From CAZCVI01 sp964502145 (GTDB lineage Bacteria > Acidobacteriota > Aminicenantia > UBA2199): a stretch of 64,000 bases of DNA. The stretch's first letter is position 1; every line of letters starts with the position of its first letter. A program made the position numbers and the translations under genes. Below are positions 28,002 through 35,713 of the stretch, in pieces. The notes beneath the pieces are model-generated. The model worked only from the letters and a program-made list of their open reading frames with translations. It did no database searches and was not told the origin of the DNA. The stretch spans positions 1 to 64,000 of the forward strand of contig CAZCVI010000024.1 of NCBI GenBank assembly GCA_964502145.1. Direction: 5' to 3'.

Positions 28002-28934
28002 ATGGAAGAACTTATCACGTACCTTGAACAACAGCAGATCAACCATTTCCTGAATTGTACCATCACCCCCTATGTCACCATGGGCATCGGTGGAACTGTT
28101 CCCCTGTTGGTTATTGTATGTCGGGACGACCATTTAAAGAGTGTGCTAACCCAGCTTCACACCTCCCAGATCCCTTATATTCTCCTGGGTGGCGGCAGTA
28201 ATGTCATCTTTCCCGACACCTTTACCGATCCCCGGTTCACCGTGATTATTAATCGTACTGGTCAGATCGAAAAAGTGGCCGCAGATCAGATCAAGGTTAA
28301 TTCCGGCGTAATAAACAACAAATTAATGGCTTGGAATATCCAAAACAGCATCGGGGGCATGGATTTTTTGGCAGGCATTCCCGGAACCGTCGGTGGTGCC
28401 GCCGCCGTTAATGGCGGTGCTTTTGGCCAATCTATCTCCTCCCTCCTTACCCATGCCGAAATTTTCACCCGCGATGGTCAAATCAAAACCGTCGACACCA
28501 GCTACTTCCAATTCCAGTACCGAGACTCTATTTTTAAATACGGCAAAGAATCCATTATCAATGTTTTCCTGAAATTCTACCCCGAAGATAGCGCTCTGGT
28601 TCGTGAAAAAGTGACTGCACGACAAAAATACCGGCAAGAAAACCACCCGCCCATCAACCTCCATTCTGCCGGATGCTTCTTTAAAAATCCCATTATTAAC
28701 GGACAAAAAACATCCGCCGGAAAATTAATCGAACAAACCGGATTCAAAGGGAAAACCTTTAAAACCCTCAGAGTCGCCGCGGCCCATTCCAATTTCATTA
28801 TTAACGACGGTAACGCCTCATTTGCTGATATTCTCGAACTGGAAAAGCGCATCAAACAAGATGTGGACCGTACCCAGGGCATTACCTTAGAACGCGAGGT
28901 CATCTATATTTCCCCTTCAGGAGAAAAATATTGA
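28002..28934 (+). CDS. murB: UDP-N-acetylenolpyruvoylglucosamine reductase
   Basis: 310 residues. MurB reduces enolpyruvyl-UDP-GlcNAc to UDP-MurNAc with NADPH and FAD. The FAD-binding half has ILLGGGSNVIF and AGIPGTVGGAAAVNGGAFG, and YRDSIFK is conserved. The catalytic proton donor position reads SAGCFFKNP, so Cys225 stands where E. coli has Ser229, a natural variation known in other MurBs. The stop overlaps the next TTG start (TTGA at 28931-28934). Confidence 0.94.
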   Translation: MEELITYLEQQQINHFLNCTITPYVTMGIGGTVPLLVIVCRDDHLKSVLTQLHTSQIPYILLGGGSNVIFPDTFTDPRFTVIINRTGQIEKVAADQIKVNSGVINNKLMAWNIQNSIGGMDFLAGIPGTVGGAAAVNGGAFGQSISSLLTHAEIFTRDGQIKTVDTSYFQFQYRDSIFKYGKESIINVFLKFYPEDSALVREKVTARQKYRQENHPPINLHSAGCFFKNPIINGQKTSAGKLIEQTGFKGKTFKTLRVAAAHSNFIINDGNASFADILELEKRIKQDVDRTQGITLEREVIYISPSGEKY

Positions 28935-29863
28935 TCCTGATTTTTCTCGATGGTGTCGGTATAGGTGAGCCCTCCGAGCATAACCCTTTTTATGTTGCAA
29001 GCGCCACCTTTTTGCCTTTTTACCGTGGCCGCTTACAACTTCCCGATGGTACCCCGATTAAACCCATCGATCCCCTATTGGGTGTACCCGGTCTGCCCCA
29101 GAGCGCTAGTGGCCAGACCTCTTTATATACCGGTGAAAATATACCCCGACTCTTGGGCCAACATAAAGCCAGTTACCCCACCCGGAAAATGCGGCAGGTT
29201 ATCTACCAGAAAAATATTCTATCGCTGCTAAGAAACGCCGGGCACAACGCTATTTTTTTCAATGCCTACCCCATACACGGGCAATTAATTTCCAATGATC
29301 ATATCCGCCTTCTTGAGTCCGGGGAATTCCAGTATTCCCAGGATTTCCCCGAAATATTCAAGCGACGCATTTCCGCTACTTCCTGCATGCTGATCACCAC
29401 CGGGCAAAAACCATTCGATGAAACCGATATCGTTGCAGAACGCGCCCTGTTTCAGGACTATACCAATCGCTGGCTCATTGAGAAAGGCTTAAAATTTTCA
29501 GAGTTCAGCCCTGAAAAAGCCGCCGATATTTTATTTCGAGCCATCCCACACTATGACTTTATCCTCTACGAATATTTCCAAACCGATTTATATGCCCATC
29601 GGCAGAGTTTTGCCCAGCAGGTACAATTAATAATAGAATTGGACCGCTTCATTGGTTCCCTTATTGCCCGGCTGAATCCCGACATCGACACCCTGCTCAT
29701 TACCAGCGATCATGGTAACCTCGAAGACAACACCACCACCTCACACACCCTGAACCCCGTACCTTTTCTCGCCTGGGGCAAAGAGAGTGCCAAAATACGG
29801 GATGCCGTGAACTGTCTCACTGACCTTACCCCTACACTCGTGCGTTTTTTCTCCCAAAAGTAG
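28931..29863 (+). CDS. metalloenzyme of the alkaline phosphatase / phosphopentomutase superfamily
   Basis: 310 residues beginning ILIFLDGVGIGEP, the metal-binding Asp strand of iPGM, phosphopentomutase and related enzymes. SASGQTSLYTGEN fits the nucleophile loop, and LLITSDHGNLED carries the C-terminal metal-binding Asp and His. The full-length iPGM cap domain is absent, so a phosphoglycerate mutase is unlikely; a phosphatase or phosphodiesterase is possible. The TTG start at 28931 overlaps the murB stop, implying coupling. Substrate unknown. Confidence 0.78.
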   Translation: MILIFLDGVGIGEPSEHNPFYVASATFLPFYRGRLQLPDGTPIKPIDPLLGVPGLPQSASGQTSLYTGENIPRLLGQHKASYPTRKMRQVIYQKNILSLLRNAGHNAIFFNAYPIHGQLISNDHIRLLESGEFQYSQDFPEIFKRRISATSCMLITTGQKPFDETDIVAERALFQDYTNRWLIEKGLKFSEFSPEKAADILFRAIPHYDFILYEYFQTDLYAHRQSFAQQVQLIIELDRFIGSLIARLNPDIDTLLITSDHGNLEDNTTTSHTLNPVPFLAWGKESAKIRDAVNCLTDLTPTLVRFFSQK

Positions 29864-29935
29864 CTATCCCAGAACCAGACAGAACCCTCCATAAACGAAA
29901 AATTTGCCAGTTTATCATTTTATTTTTATTCCCAT

Positions 29936-29964
29936 TTGACAGCAATTGAAAAATAGGTTATACT
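29936..29964 (+). promoter_or_regulatory. promoter of csp with a long leader
   Basis: Perfect TTGACA at 29936-29941, 17 bp, TATACT at 29959-29964. The predicted start near 29971 gives a 5' leader of about 115 nt, as typical for cold-shock mRNAs whose leader acts as a thermosensor. Confidence 0.65.
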
Positions 29965-30086
29965 GCCTCCTTGGTAAGTATAGGTGTTAGATTTGATTGT
30001 CAAGATTAGGTCCATTCCCGCCTTGAAATTCCTATTTACTGCCTCTATTTACCCGACTATCAGCAAAAAAATGGAGGAATATAACT

Positions 30087-30287
30087 ATGGTAAAAGGTAA
30101 AGTGAAGTGGTTCAACCCTCAGAAAGGTTATGGATTCATTCAAATGGATGATGGCAAGGATATTTTCGTCCACCACAGTGAAATTCAGGATAATGGTTTC
30201 AGGACTTTAGATGAAGACCAAAGGGTTGAATTTGAGATTCGTCAGAATACCAAGGGCGAATATGCTGCCAGTGTAGTGAAAATTTAA
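30087..30287 (+). CDS. csp: cold-shock protein (CspA family)
   Basis: 66 residues, a single cold-shock OB fold. Starts MVKGKVKWFNPQKGYGFIQM with RNP1 in KGYGFIQ and RNP2 in IFVHHSEI. It binds single-stranded RNA/DNA and melts secondary structure. ATG at 30087 follows GGAGGAATATAACT. Monocistronic, with a long leader upstream. Confidence 0.96.
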   Translation: MVKGKVKWFNPQKGYGFIQMDDGKDIFVHHSEIQDNGFRTLDEDQRVEFEIRQNTKGEYAASVVKI

Positions 30288-30454
30288 ATTGCAGTCTACT
30301 TGCTGCCGGGTTATTCCAAAAAATCAAGCTAAACTTATTGAGTCTTTGAATATTTTTAATATTCCTTCCCGTCGAATGATGAATTAATCCCGCGAGTTAA
30401 CCTGGCATGCATGGTTTAACATCTTTAAAATTTCCAAGTGGGTGTGAACCAAAA

Positions 30455-30487
30455 ATCAATCCAAGCCAGTGCTGGTTTTCGATTGAT
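30455..30487. other. stem-loop in the csp-yjbQ gap
   Basis: ATCAATC pairs with GATTGAT outside an inner AAGCCAG/CTGGTTT stem (one G-U pair). It lies 170 bp after csp and directly at the TTGATA of the next promoter. It could be a late terminator or a binding site. Confidence 0.35.
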
Positions 30488-30511
30488 AGGTACTTGAAAG
30501 TTTCAAATAAT
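30483..30511 (+). promoter_or_regulatory. candidate promoter of the YjbQ gene
   Basis: TTGATA at 30483-30488, 17 bp, AATAAT at 30506-30511. Moderate match. Confidence 0.4.
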
Positions 30512-30544
30512 AGGTCGGTTTAACACCAGCGCAAGGAGTGTATC

Positions 30545-30961
30545 ATGAAGAGTTATCGCAAAGAGTTATGGTTCGATATCACCCAGAGGCGGCAAATGAT
30601 TAATATCACCGCTTTAATTCAGGATTGTCTCAGGGAGAGTGGCATAAAAGAGGGATTGCTGCTGTGCAATGCCATGCATATTACTTCCAGTGTCTTTATT
30701 AACGACGATGAATCCGGTCTGCACCAGGATTTTGAACGCTGGCTCGAACGACTCGCCCCCGAAAAACCATACAACCAATACAAGCACAATACGTACGAGG
30801 ATAATGCCGACGCCCACCTAAAACGCACCGTCATGGGACGCGAGGTCGTTGTCGCCATTACCTCGGGAAAACTCGACTTCGGCCCCTGGGAACAAATTTT
30901 CTACGGGGAATTTGACGGGAAACGACGAAAACGGGTTTTGGTTAAAATTATCGGAGAATAA
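30545..30961 (+). CDS. YjbQ family protein (UPF0047)
   Basis: 138 residues, normal for the family. Conserved segments include GLLLCNAMHITSSVFIN, HNTYEDNADAHLKRTVMG and the C-terminal DFGPWEQIFYGEFDGKRRKRV. E. coli YjbQ has weak thiamine-phosphate-synthase-like activity; the physiological role is unknown. ATG at 30545 follows AAGGAGTG. Stands alone between csp and ferritin. Confidence 0.9.
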   Translation: MKSYRKELWFDITQRRQMINITALIQDCLRESGIKEGLLLCNAMHITSSVFINDDESGLHQDFERWLERLAPEKPYNQYKHNTYEDNADAHLKRTVMGREVVVAITSGKLDFGPWEQIFYGEFDGKRRKRVLVKIIGE

Positions 30962-31043
30962 GCCTTCCATCCAATCTCCTTCACTATAAAAGGGAAAAGT
31001 ATCCCTGTGAAAACGGCAAAATAAAAAAAAGTTTCTATTCCCC

Positions 31044-31072
31044 TTTACTGTTTATTTTATTTTGGGTAAAAT
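31044..31072 (+). promoter_or_regulatory. candidate ferritin promoter
   Basis: TTTACT at 31044-31049, 17 bp, TAAAAT at 31067-31072; leader about 85 nt. The same gap holds CCCTGTGAAAACGGC (31003-31017), which recurs after the HU gene. Confidence 0.4.
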
Positions 31073-31163
31073 ATAAGGATTCATTAACTTGAAAAATTTA
31101 TCTGGAACGTTCGCCGTGACGGAAAAACAGTCAAGAGCGAACAGTAACAGTAGGAGAAAAAAG

Positions 31164-31700
31164 ATGATTAATAAAAAAATGGAAGATGCGCTGAACCAAC
31201 AGATCAACGAGGAGATGTACTCTGCCTATTTGTATTTGGCAATGGTGCATTATTTTGAAAAGATGAACCTGAAGGGTTTTGCCCATTGGTTTATGACACA
31301 AGTACAAGAAGAAATGCTCCACACCATGAAGTTTCGCAAATATATCGCGGATAGAGGTGGAGAAGTCACGTTAAAGGCAATAAACGAGCCCGACCATTCA
31401 TGGGAATCCCCCCTTGCCCTTTGTGATGCTGCACTGCATCACGAGTTCCATATCACCAAGTGTATCAACGATTTGATGGATCTCGCTATCGCCGAGAAAG
31501 ACCATGCCACTCGCAGTCTGCTTAACTGGTATGTGGACGAGCAAGTCGAGGAAGAGGATAACTTTACCCAATTGGTGGAAAAGTTAAAAATGATCGAGGA
31601 TAATAAGTCCATGTTGCTAATAATGGATACAGAGATGCAGCAACGGATGCCGGGATTGAATCCATTTTTCCCACCCCCAGCTCCCGCCCCTGCGGCCTGA
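31164..31700 (+). CDS. ftn: ferritin (bacterial non-heme type)
   Basis: 178 residues from the ATG at 31164, chosen because it follows TAGGAGAAAAAAG and matches the family N-terminus (MINKKMEDALNQQINEEMYS). An upstream in-frame ATG at 31089 would add 25 atypical residues. Ferroxidase ligands are visible in NEEMYSAYLYL, EEMLHTMKF and EEEDNFTQL. It stores iron as ferrihydrite in a 24-mer. The C-terminus carries an unusual Pro/Ala tail (FFPPPAPAPAA). A rubrerythrin-like gene follows, forming an iron/peroxide-stress pair. Confidence 0.93.
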   Translation: MINKKMEDALNQQINEEMYSAYLYLAMVHYFEKMNLKGFAHWFMTQVQEEMLHTMKFRKYIADRGGEVTLKAINEPDHSWESPLALCDAALHHEFHITKCINDLMDLAIAEKDHATRSLLNWYVDEQVEEEDNFTQLVEKLKMIEDNKSMLLIMDTEMQQRMPGLNPFFPPPAPAPAA

Positions 31701-31790
31701 TAAAAAAATACGGATAGACCATCTCAATAGTATATGGTTGCCCTAGATACAGAATAATTAAGAATAACGAAGAACAGGAGGTATTGGTAA

Positions 31791-32279
31791 GTGACAAAGA
31801 AACAAGTAGCAAAAAAAGTCGTGCTGGAATTTAAGAGTGTTGACCAAATAATGGATTTTGCCATCCAAAGCGAAGAGAACGCCAACAGATTTTACATGGA
31901 CTGGTCCACAAAAGTCGAGGACAAATCCCTGAGAAAGGTATTCTTGGAACTGGCTGGCGAAGAGGCGAAACACAAGGTGTATTTTCAAGATTTAAAAAAG
32001 GGTAAAAAGATCATGATTCCAACTACCCAAAAAATCACCGACCTGAAAATTTCCGATTATATCGTGGATATAGACGCTAAAAACGATATGAATTATCAGG
32101 ATGCTCTTACCCTCGCCATGCAACAGGAAAAAGAAGCATTTAAACTTTATAGCGGTCTCTCCCTGATGGTAGAGGATGAGGAAATGAAAAAGATATTCCT
32201 CACCTTGGCGGAAGAAGAGGCAAAACATAAATTACGTCTCGAAATCATGTACGACGACGAAATTCTAGTCGATAATTAA
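31791..32279 (+). CDS. rubrerythrin-like ferritin-fold protein
   Basis: 162 residues with two diiron half-sites: EENANRFY plus EEAKHK, then QEKEAFKLY plus EEEAKHK. This is the erythrin-type four-helix bundle without the C-terminal rubredoxin domain of classical rubrerythrin, so an external electron donor would be needed for peroxide reduction. The start is a GTG at 31791 after AGGAGGTATTG. It lies 90 bp after ferritin on the same strand; both point to oxidative-stress protection in an anaerobe. Confidence 0.87.
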   Translation: MTKKQVAKKVVLEFKSVDQIMDFAIQSEENANRFYMDWSTKVEDKSLRKVFLELAGEEAKHKVYFQDLKKGKKIMIPTTQKITDLKISDYIVDIDAKNDMNYQDALTLAMQQEKEAFKLYSGLSLMVEDEEMKKIFLTLAEEEAKHKLRLEIMYDDEILVDN

Positions 32280-32350
32280 TCCCTATAGTACTTTCCGATG
32301 CCCCGGTGTTTGCTTTCCAGCATCCGATAGTATGTTGTGTTTTTACGTGG

Positions 32351-32393
32351 CGAGTTACAGACCGCAGTGCTTTTCGTTGCGGTTTGTAACTCG
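32351..32393. terminator. 16-bp hairpin between convergent genes
   Basis: CGAGTTACAGACCGCA and TGCGGTTTGTAACTCG form a stem with one G-U mismatch and an 11-nt loop. It lies between the convergent rubrerythrin and exporter genes and could act in either direction, though no T-tract follows. Confidence 0.45.
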
Positions 32394-32447
32394 TAACCGC
32401 GAGTCAATACTAATTTTAAATTAAAGCCAATTGGTACGTACCCAAAT

Positions 32448-33365
32448 TTAACTCGTAATCGACCGCCGGCATAAAATAGCGCCACCCACCACCATTAGCG
32501 CCGCCAGAATAAAACCTATTCCAATAGGAACCTTTAAATAAAACCCGCTGGTCAACGTCGAAATAAGCGGGATCATGTATGAAAGCGCCACCACCAGATT
32601 CTTATCCCCATATTTCATCGCACGGTCCCATGATACATAGGCCACAGAGGTTGGAAAAACAATCATGTATGCCAATTCTATATACCCGACACTATTTAGA
32701 CGCAAATGGGGAAGTTCACCCCGTAGTAGGAGCAAGCCCAGAATTCCTACAGCCGCCGTTAGAAAAAAAATTGGCACCGCCACGATATCCTCTTTAACCC
32801 GGTATTTCCGTGTCATATTCGAATAAATCCCCCAGCAAAATGCTGCTGTAGCGGCCAGTAGATACGGGAAAATATTTTGTTGTAACGCCGTAGCCAGAAC
32901 CCCACCCGCCAACCTGCGACTCTCTAAAAAAGCAATAGCTGTTCCTATAAAACCAGCCAAAATTCCCAAAATCAACCCGCTCGCTTTGGCTTTGTTATGT
33001 AAAATCGGCACCGAGAACAGAAAGGTCAACCCTGGCCATAAATAATTGATGATGCCCACCACAATCACCGCTTCTACAGTGGCCGCCTCTCCTACCGCCG
33101 AATAAAAGGCAATCATATTGACCACCATAAACCCGCCCACCTTGAACCAATAGGCGCGGGTCAAACCCGCGATTAATCCAAAATAGCGCTTCCGTAACAT
33201 CACCAGTTGCATGGCCAATAAAATTAAGCCGCTGCCCAACAGGTAAAAAAAAGCCGCGTGCAATGTGCCCGTTTTTTGTGCCAGACTGCGCGATATCGCA
33301 ATAGACGTGCTCCAGCACAAAATCGCCAGCACACCCAAAAAGGTAGGAATACGTTTAGATGTCAT
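32448..33365 (-). CDS. DMT-superfamily (EamA) exporter, YddG-like
   Basis: 305 residues with about ten transmembrane helices, the normal EamA topology of two five-helix repeats. The start (LGVLAILCWSTSIAISRSL) and overall layout resemble YddG, an exporter of aromatic amino acids; substrate specificity cannot be read from sequence. The ATG at 33365 has no Shine-Dalgarno sequence and sits six bases from a -10 box, predicting a leaderless mRNA. It is divergent from the thioredoxin gene, with repeat element B between. Confidence 0.8.
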   Translation of the reverse strand: MTSKRIPTFLGVLAILCWSTSIAISRSLAQKTGTLHAAFFYLLGSGLILLAMQLVMLRKRYFGLIAGLTRAYWFKVGGFMVVNMIAFYSAVGEAATVEAVIVVGIINYLWPGLTFLFSVPILHNKAKASGLILGILAGFIGTAIAFLESRRLAGGVLATALQQNIFPYLLAATAAFCWGIYSNMTRKYRVKEDIVAVPIFFLTAAVGILGLLLLRGELPHLRLNSVGYIELAYMIVFPTSVAYVSWDRAMKYGDKNLVVALSYMIPLISTLTSGFYLKVPIGIGFILAALMVVGGAILCRRSITS

Positions 33366-33371
33366 GGATAT

Positions 33372-33400
33372 ATACTACCTTAATTACCTCACTTTTTCAA
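33372..33400 (-). promoter_or_regulatory. promoter of the exporter, leaderless geometry
   Basis: Minus strand TTGAAA (33395-33400), 17 bp, TAGTAT (33372-33377), then six bases to the ATG at 33365. Confidence 0.55.
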
Positions 33401-33420
33401 GGGTTGACCTCGGTCTAAAG

Positions 33421-33586
33421 CCACCGCCAAATTAATGGGAGTTATGGGAGTTATGGGAATTATGGGGAGTATGAGAATTATGGGATAGGCAGAAATAGTC
33501 GCATTTCTCCCATAATTCTCATTCTTCCCATACTTCCCATAACTCCCACTTGCTTTTACAATACTCTAAGAACTGGCAGTGAATCC
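33421..33586. repeat. inverted tandem-repeat element B (GGGAGTT type)
   Basis: Flanks CCACCGCCAAATT and GGCAGTGAATCC match the ends of the other elements, but the core units are ATGGGAGTT (six variants) on the left and CTCCCATAA-like units on the right. Same architecture with a different 9-bp unit. Confidence 0.8.
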
Positions 33587-33602
33587 ATAGATTTTTTCTT
33601 TC

Positions 33603-33631
33603 TTGCAACCCATTTCATAAAATGTTAAAAT
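33603..33631 (+). promoter_or_regulatory. promoter of thioredoxin-2 gene
   Basis: TTGCAA at 33603-33608, 17 bp, TAAAAT at 33626-33631. Leader about 84 nt. Confidence 0.5.
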
Positions 33632-33721
33632 AAATATGTGCTCCTACCACCGGCAGAAGGCCAAAATGGCGTTACCCGGCCAAGGAGGTGTGAAGGTCAT
33701 GTAAGAGAAGGAGTTGAAAGA

Positions 33722-34162
33722 ATGAGTATTATTGTGAAATGCCCCACGTGCAACACAAAAAACAGGGTGGCTGAAGATACAAATCGAACCCCCTTATGCG
33801 GTAAGTGTAATAATCCCCTCCTTGTTCGCCAGTTCGTCGCGCCCGTGCATTTAACCACCGCGTCCTTTGATTTGTTTATTAACAAGTCCAACAAACCCGT
33901 GTTGGTCGATTTTTGGGCCGCATGGTGTGGTCCCTGCCGCCAATTAGCGCCTATTTTGGAAAAATTTGCCGAATCCCAGTACTCTATTACTGTGGCCAAA
34001 GTCGACACTGAAAGTAATCCACTCTTGGCCTCTCGATTTAATATATTCTCCATCCCCGCCCTGCTCCTCTTTGAAAACGGTAAGGAAGTCAAACGAATCA
34101 GCGGCTTGATGTCACTGGAGGCCCTCGAAGAGCACTTAAAACTTTGGATCAAAATCAATTAA
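33722..34162 (+). CDS. trxC: thioredoxin-2 type protein with N-terminal zinc ribbon
   Basis: 146 residues from the ATG at 33722, which follows AAGGAGTTGAAAG; an upstream in-frame ATG at 33638 lacks support. CPTCNTKNR and CGKCN form the zinc-binding ribbon of Trx2. The thioredoxin domain has the WCGPC redox centre in VDFWAAWCGPCRQ and the cis-Pro in FSIPALLLF. It reduces disulfides in cytosolic proteins and helps oxidative-stress resistance. An octaheme cytochrome gene follows 129 bp later. Confidence 0.93.
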   Translation: MSIIVKCPTCNTKNRVAEDTNRTPLCGKCNNPLLVRQFVAPVHLTTASFDLFINKSNKPVLVDFWAAWCGPCRQLAPILEKFAESQYSITVAKVDTESNPLLASRFNIFSIPALLLFENGKEVKRISGLMSLEALEEHLKLWIKIN

Positions 34163-34291
34163 CATGGGTATGTAAGACCCTTTCATTTCAAAAAGATGCT
34201 CAGACACTCAGTCATGATATTTCTATGATGTTTTTCGTCTCGCTTTTATATAAATTATTTAAATACGGTTAATTAAAACAGGAGGAATTGT

Positions 34292-35659
34292 ATGAATAGA
34301 ACCAATTTTTATTTTCCCTTTGCTCTGTGCGTAAGCTTGATCGTGGTTCTGGCTAGCGTATTACCAGTGCAGGCCGCCACCAAGGAATTAAGCCAGGAAT
34401 CACAGGCATGCCTTGAATGTCACGAGGATTTAAATCCCGGTATTGTTATCCCGTGGAAAGAAAGTAAGATGGGGAAAGAAGCAATCGGTTGTTACGAATG
34501 CCATATGGCTGAAAAAACCGACAAAGACGCTTTCGAACACGAGGGATTTACTATTTCCGTTATTGTCTCACCCAAAGATTGCAGTCGTTGTCACCCCAAG
34601 GAAGTTGCCGAGATGACCGGTTCCCATCACGCCCAGGCCAATAAATTTGCCGGTTCCCTGGACAATGTACTCGGTCGCATCGTTACCGGTGAAGCTAATT
34701 TTGATCTGGGTTGCGCCCAGTGTCATGGTTCGGATGTTGTCATTGGCAAGGACGGCAAACCCGTGGTAGGGCCATGGCCCAATACCGGTATCGGACGTTT
34801 GAACCCAGATGGCACCAATGGCTCCTGCATTGCTTGTCACCAACGCCATTTTTTCAGCGTCAAACAGGCCCGCGAGCCCAAAACCTGCGGCAAATGCCAC
34901 CAGGGACCAGATCATCCCCAAATTGAAATCTATGAGCTATCCAAACATGGTATCGCCTATGAAACATTTAAAGAAAAAATGAACATGGATAACTCCGAAT
35001 GGGTGCTGGGGAAAGATTATTTCTACACGCCCACGTGCAGCACCTGCCACATGGGTAAAACCCGCCAACTGGAACGTACCCACGATGTGGGCACCCGTAT
35101 CGCCTGGACATTGCGTCCTCCTATTTCTAAAAAACTCCCTGATTGTGAAAAGAAAAGAACCGCTATGAAAATGGTTTGCAGCGAATGTCATCAGTCCAAT
35201 TGGTATGAAGGATTTTTTGTTCAGTTTGATCGTTTTGTTGACCTGTATAACGATAAATTCGCCATTCCTGGGCAGGAGATGATGGATTTCTTGCAAAAAG
35301 AGAAAGTCACGGATGTCACCCCGTTTAATGAACAGGTAGAAATTGATTGGTGGCACATGTGGCACCATGAAGGTCGCCGTGCCCGCCATGGGGCAGCCAT
35401 GTTTGCCCCCGACTGGTCACACTGGCACGGGCTCTATGAAGTTGCCATTAATTTCTACTTCCACCTGATCCCCAGTGCCAATAAAGCTGTCGCCCTAAAA
35501 AATGACAACGCTTTAACCGCACGGTGGGAGACGTTGCGAGATGCCATCCTGAGTCGTTTGGAACATAAATGGCAAAAAGGTCTACCCCAAGAAGAACTAC
35601 GTGAAATAGTCGAGTTCTACGAAAAAAGGTACGGGAAAAAAAGCGCGCCTACAAAATAA
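34292..35659 (+). CDS. octaheme c-type cytochrome, hydroxylamine-oxidoreductase-like
   Basis: 455 residues with a Sec signal peptide (FALCVSLIVVLASVLPVQAA). Eight CXXCH heme sites are present in order: CLECH, CYECH, CSRCH, CAQCH, CIACH, CGKCH, CSTCH and CSECH. Heme count and spacing match the HAO/octaheme family. The C-terminal part (WWHMWHHEGRRARHGAAMFAPDWSHWHGLYEV) is the expected helical region. The cross-linking Tyr of the oxidative HAO cannot be confirmed, so a reductive epsilon-HAO-type role in nitrite or hydroxylamine reduction is equally possible. Located in the periplasm. ATG at 34292 follows AGGAGGAATTGT. A good terminator follows. Confidence 0.85.
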   Translation: MNRTNFYFPFALCVSLIVVLASVLPVQAATKELSQESQACLECHEDLNPGIVIPWKESKMGKEAIGCYECHMAEKTDKDAFEHEGFTISVIVSPKDCSRCHPKEVAEMTGSHHAQANKFAGSLDNVLGRIVTGEANFDLGCAQCHGSDVVIGKDGKPVVGPWPNTGIGRLNPDGTNGSCIACHQRHFFSVKQAREPKTCGKCHQGPDHPQIEIYELSKHGIAYETFKEKMNMDNSEWVLGKDYFYTPTCSTCHMGKTRQLERTHDVGTRIAWTLRPPISKKLPDCEKKRTAMKMVCSECHQSNWYEGFFVQFDRFVDLYNDKFAIPGQEMMDFLQKEKVTDVTPFNEQVEIDWWHMWHHEGRRARHGAAMFAPDWSHWHGLYEVAINFYFHLIPSANKAVALKNDNALTARWETLRDAILSRLEHKWQKGLPQEELREIVEFYEKRYGKKSAPTK

Positions 35660-35675
35660 TAGTACGATTAACCCG

Positions 35676-35713
35676 GGGGCGTGGTTTTTACCGCTTTACC
35701 ACGCCTCCTCTTT
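35676..35713 (+). terminator. terminator of the octaheme cytochrome
   Basis: GGGGCGTGGT and ACCACGCCTCC form a GC-rich stem (GGCGTGGT core) followed by TCTTTT. It lies against the stop of the convergent gene at 35713. Confidence 0.65.

Larger units (their letters stand above)
33366..33721. other. 356-bp divergent gap: two promoters and repeat element B
   Basis: No gene seen. The leftward exporter promoter (33372-33400), element B (33421-33586) and the rightward thioredoxin promoter (33603-33631) follow one another. An element inserted between two promoters cannot be a simple terminator of either gene. Confidence 0.6.

Noticed and set aside
33638..33721. N-terminal extension of thioredoxin (start at 33638)
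   Set aside because: Residues before 33722 are unlike the family, and the ATG at 33722 has a good AAGGAG site.
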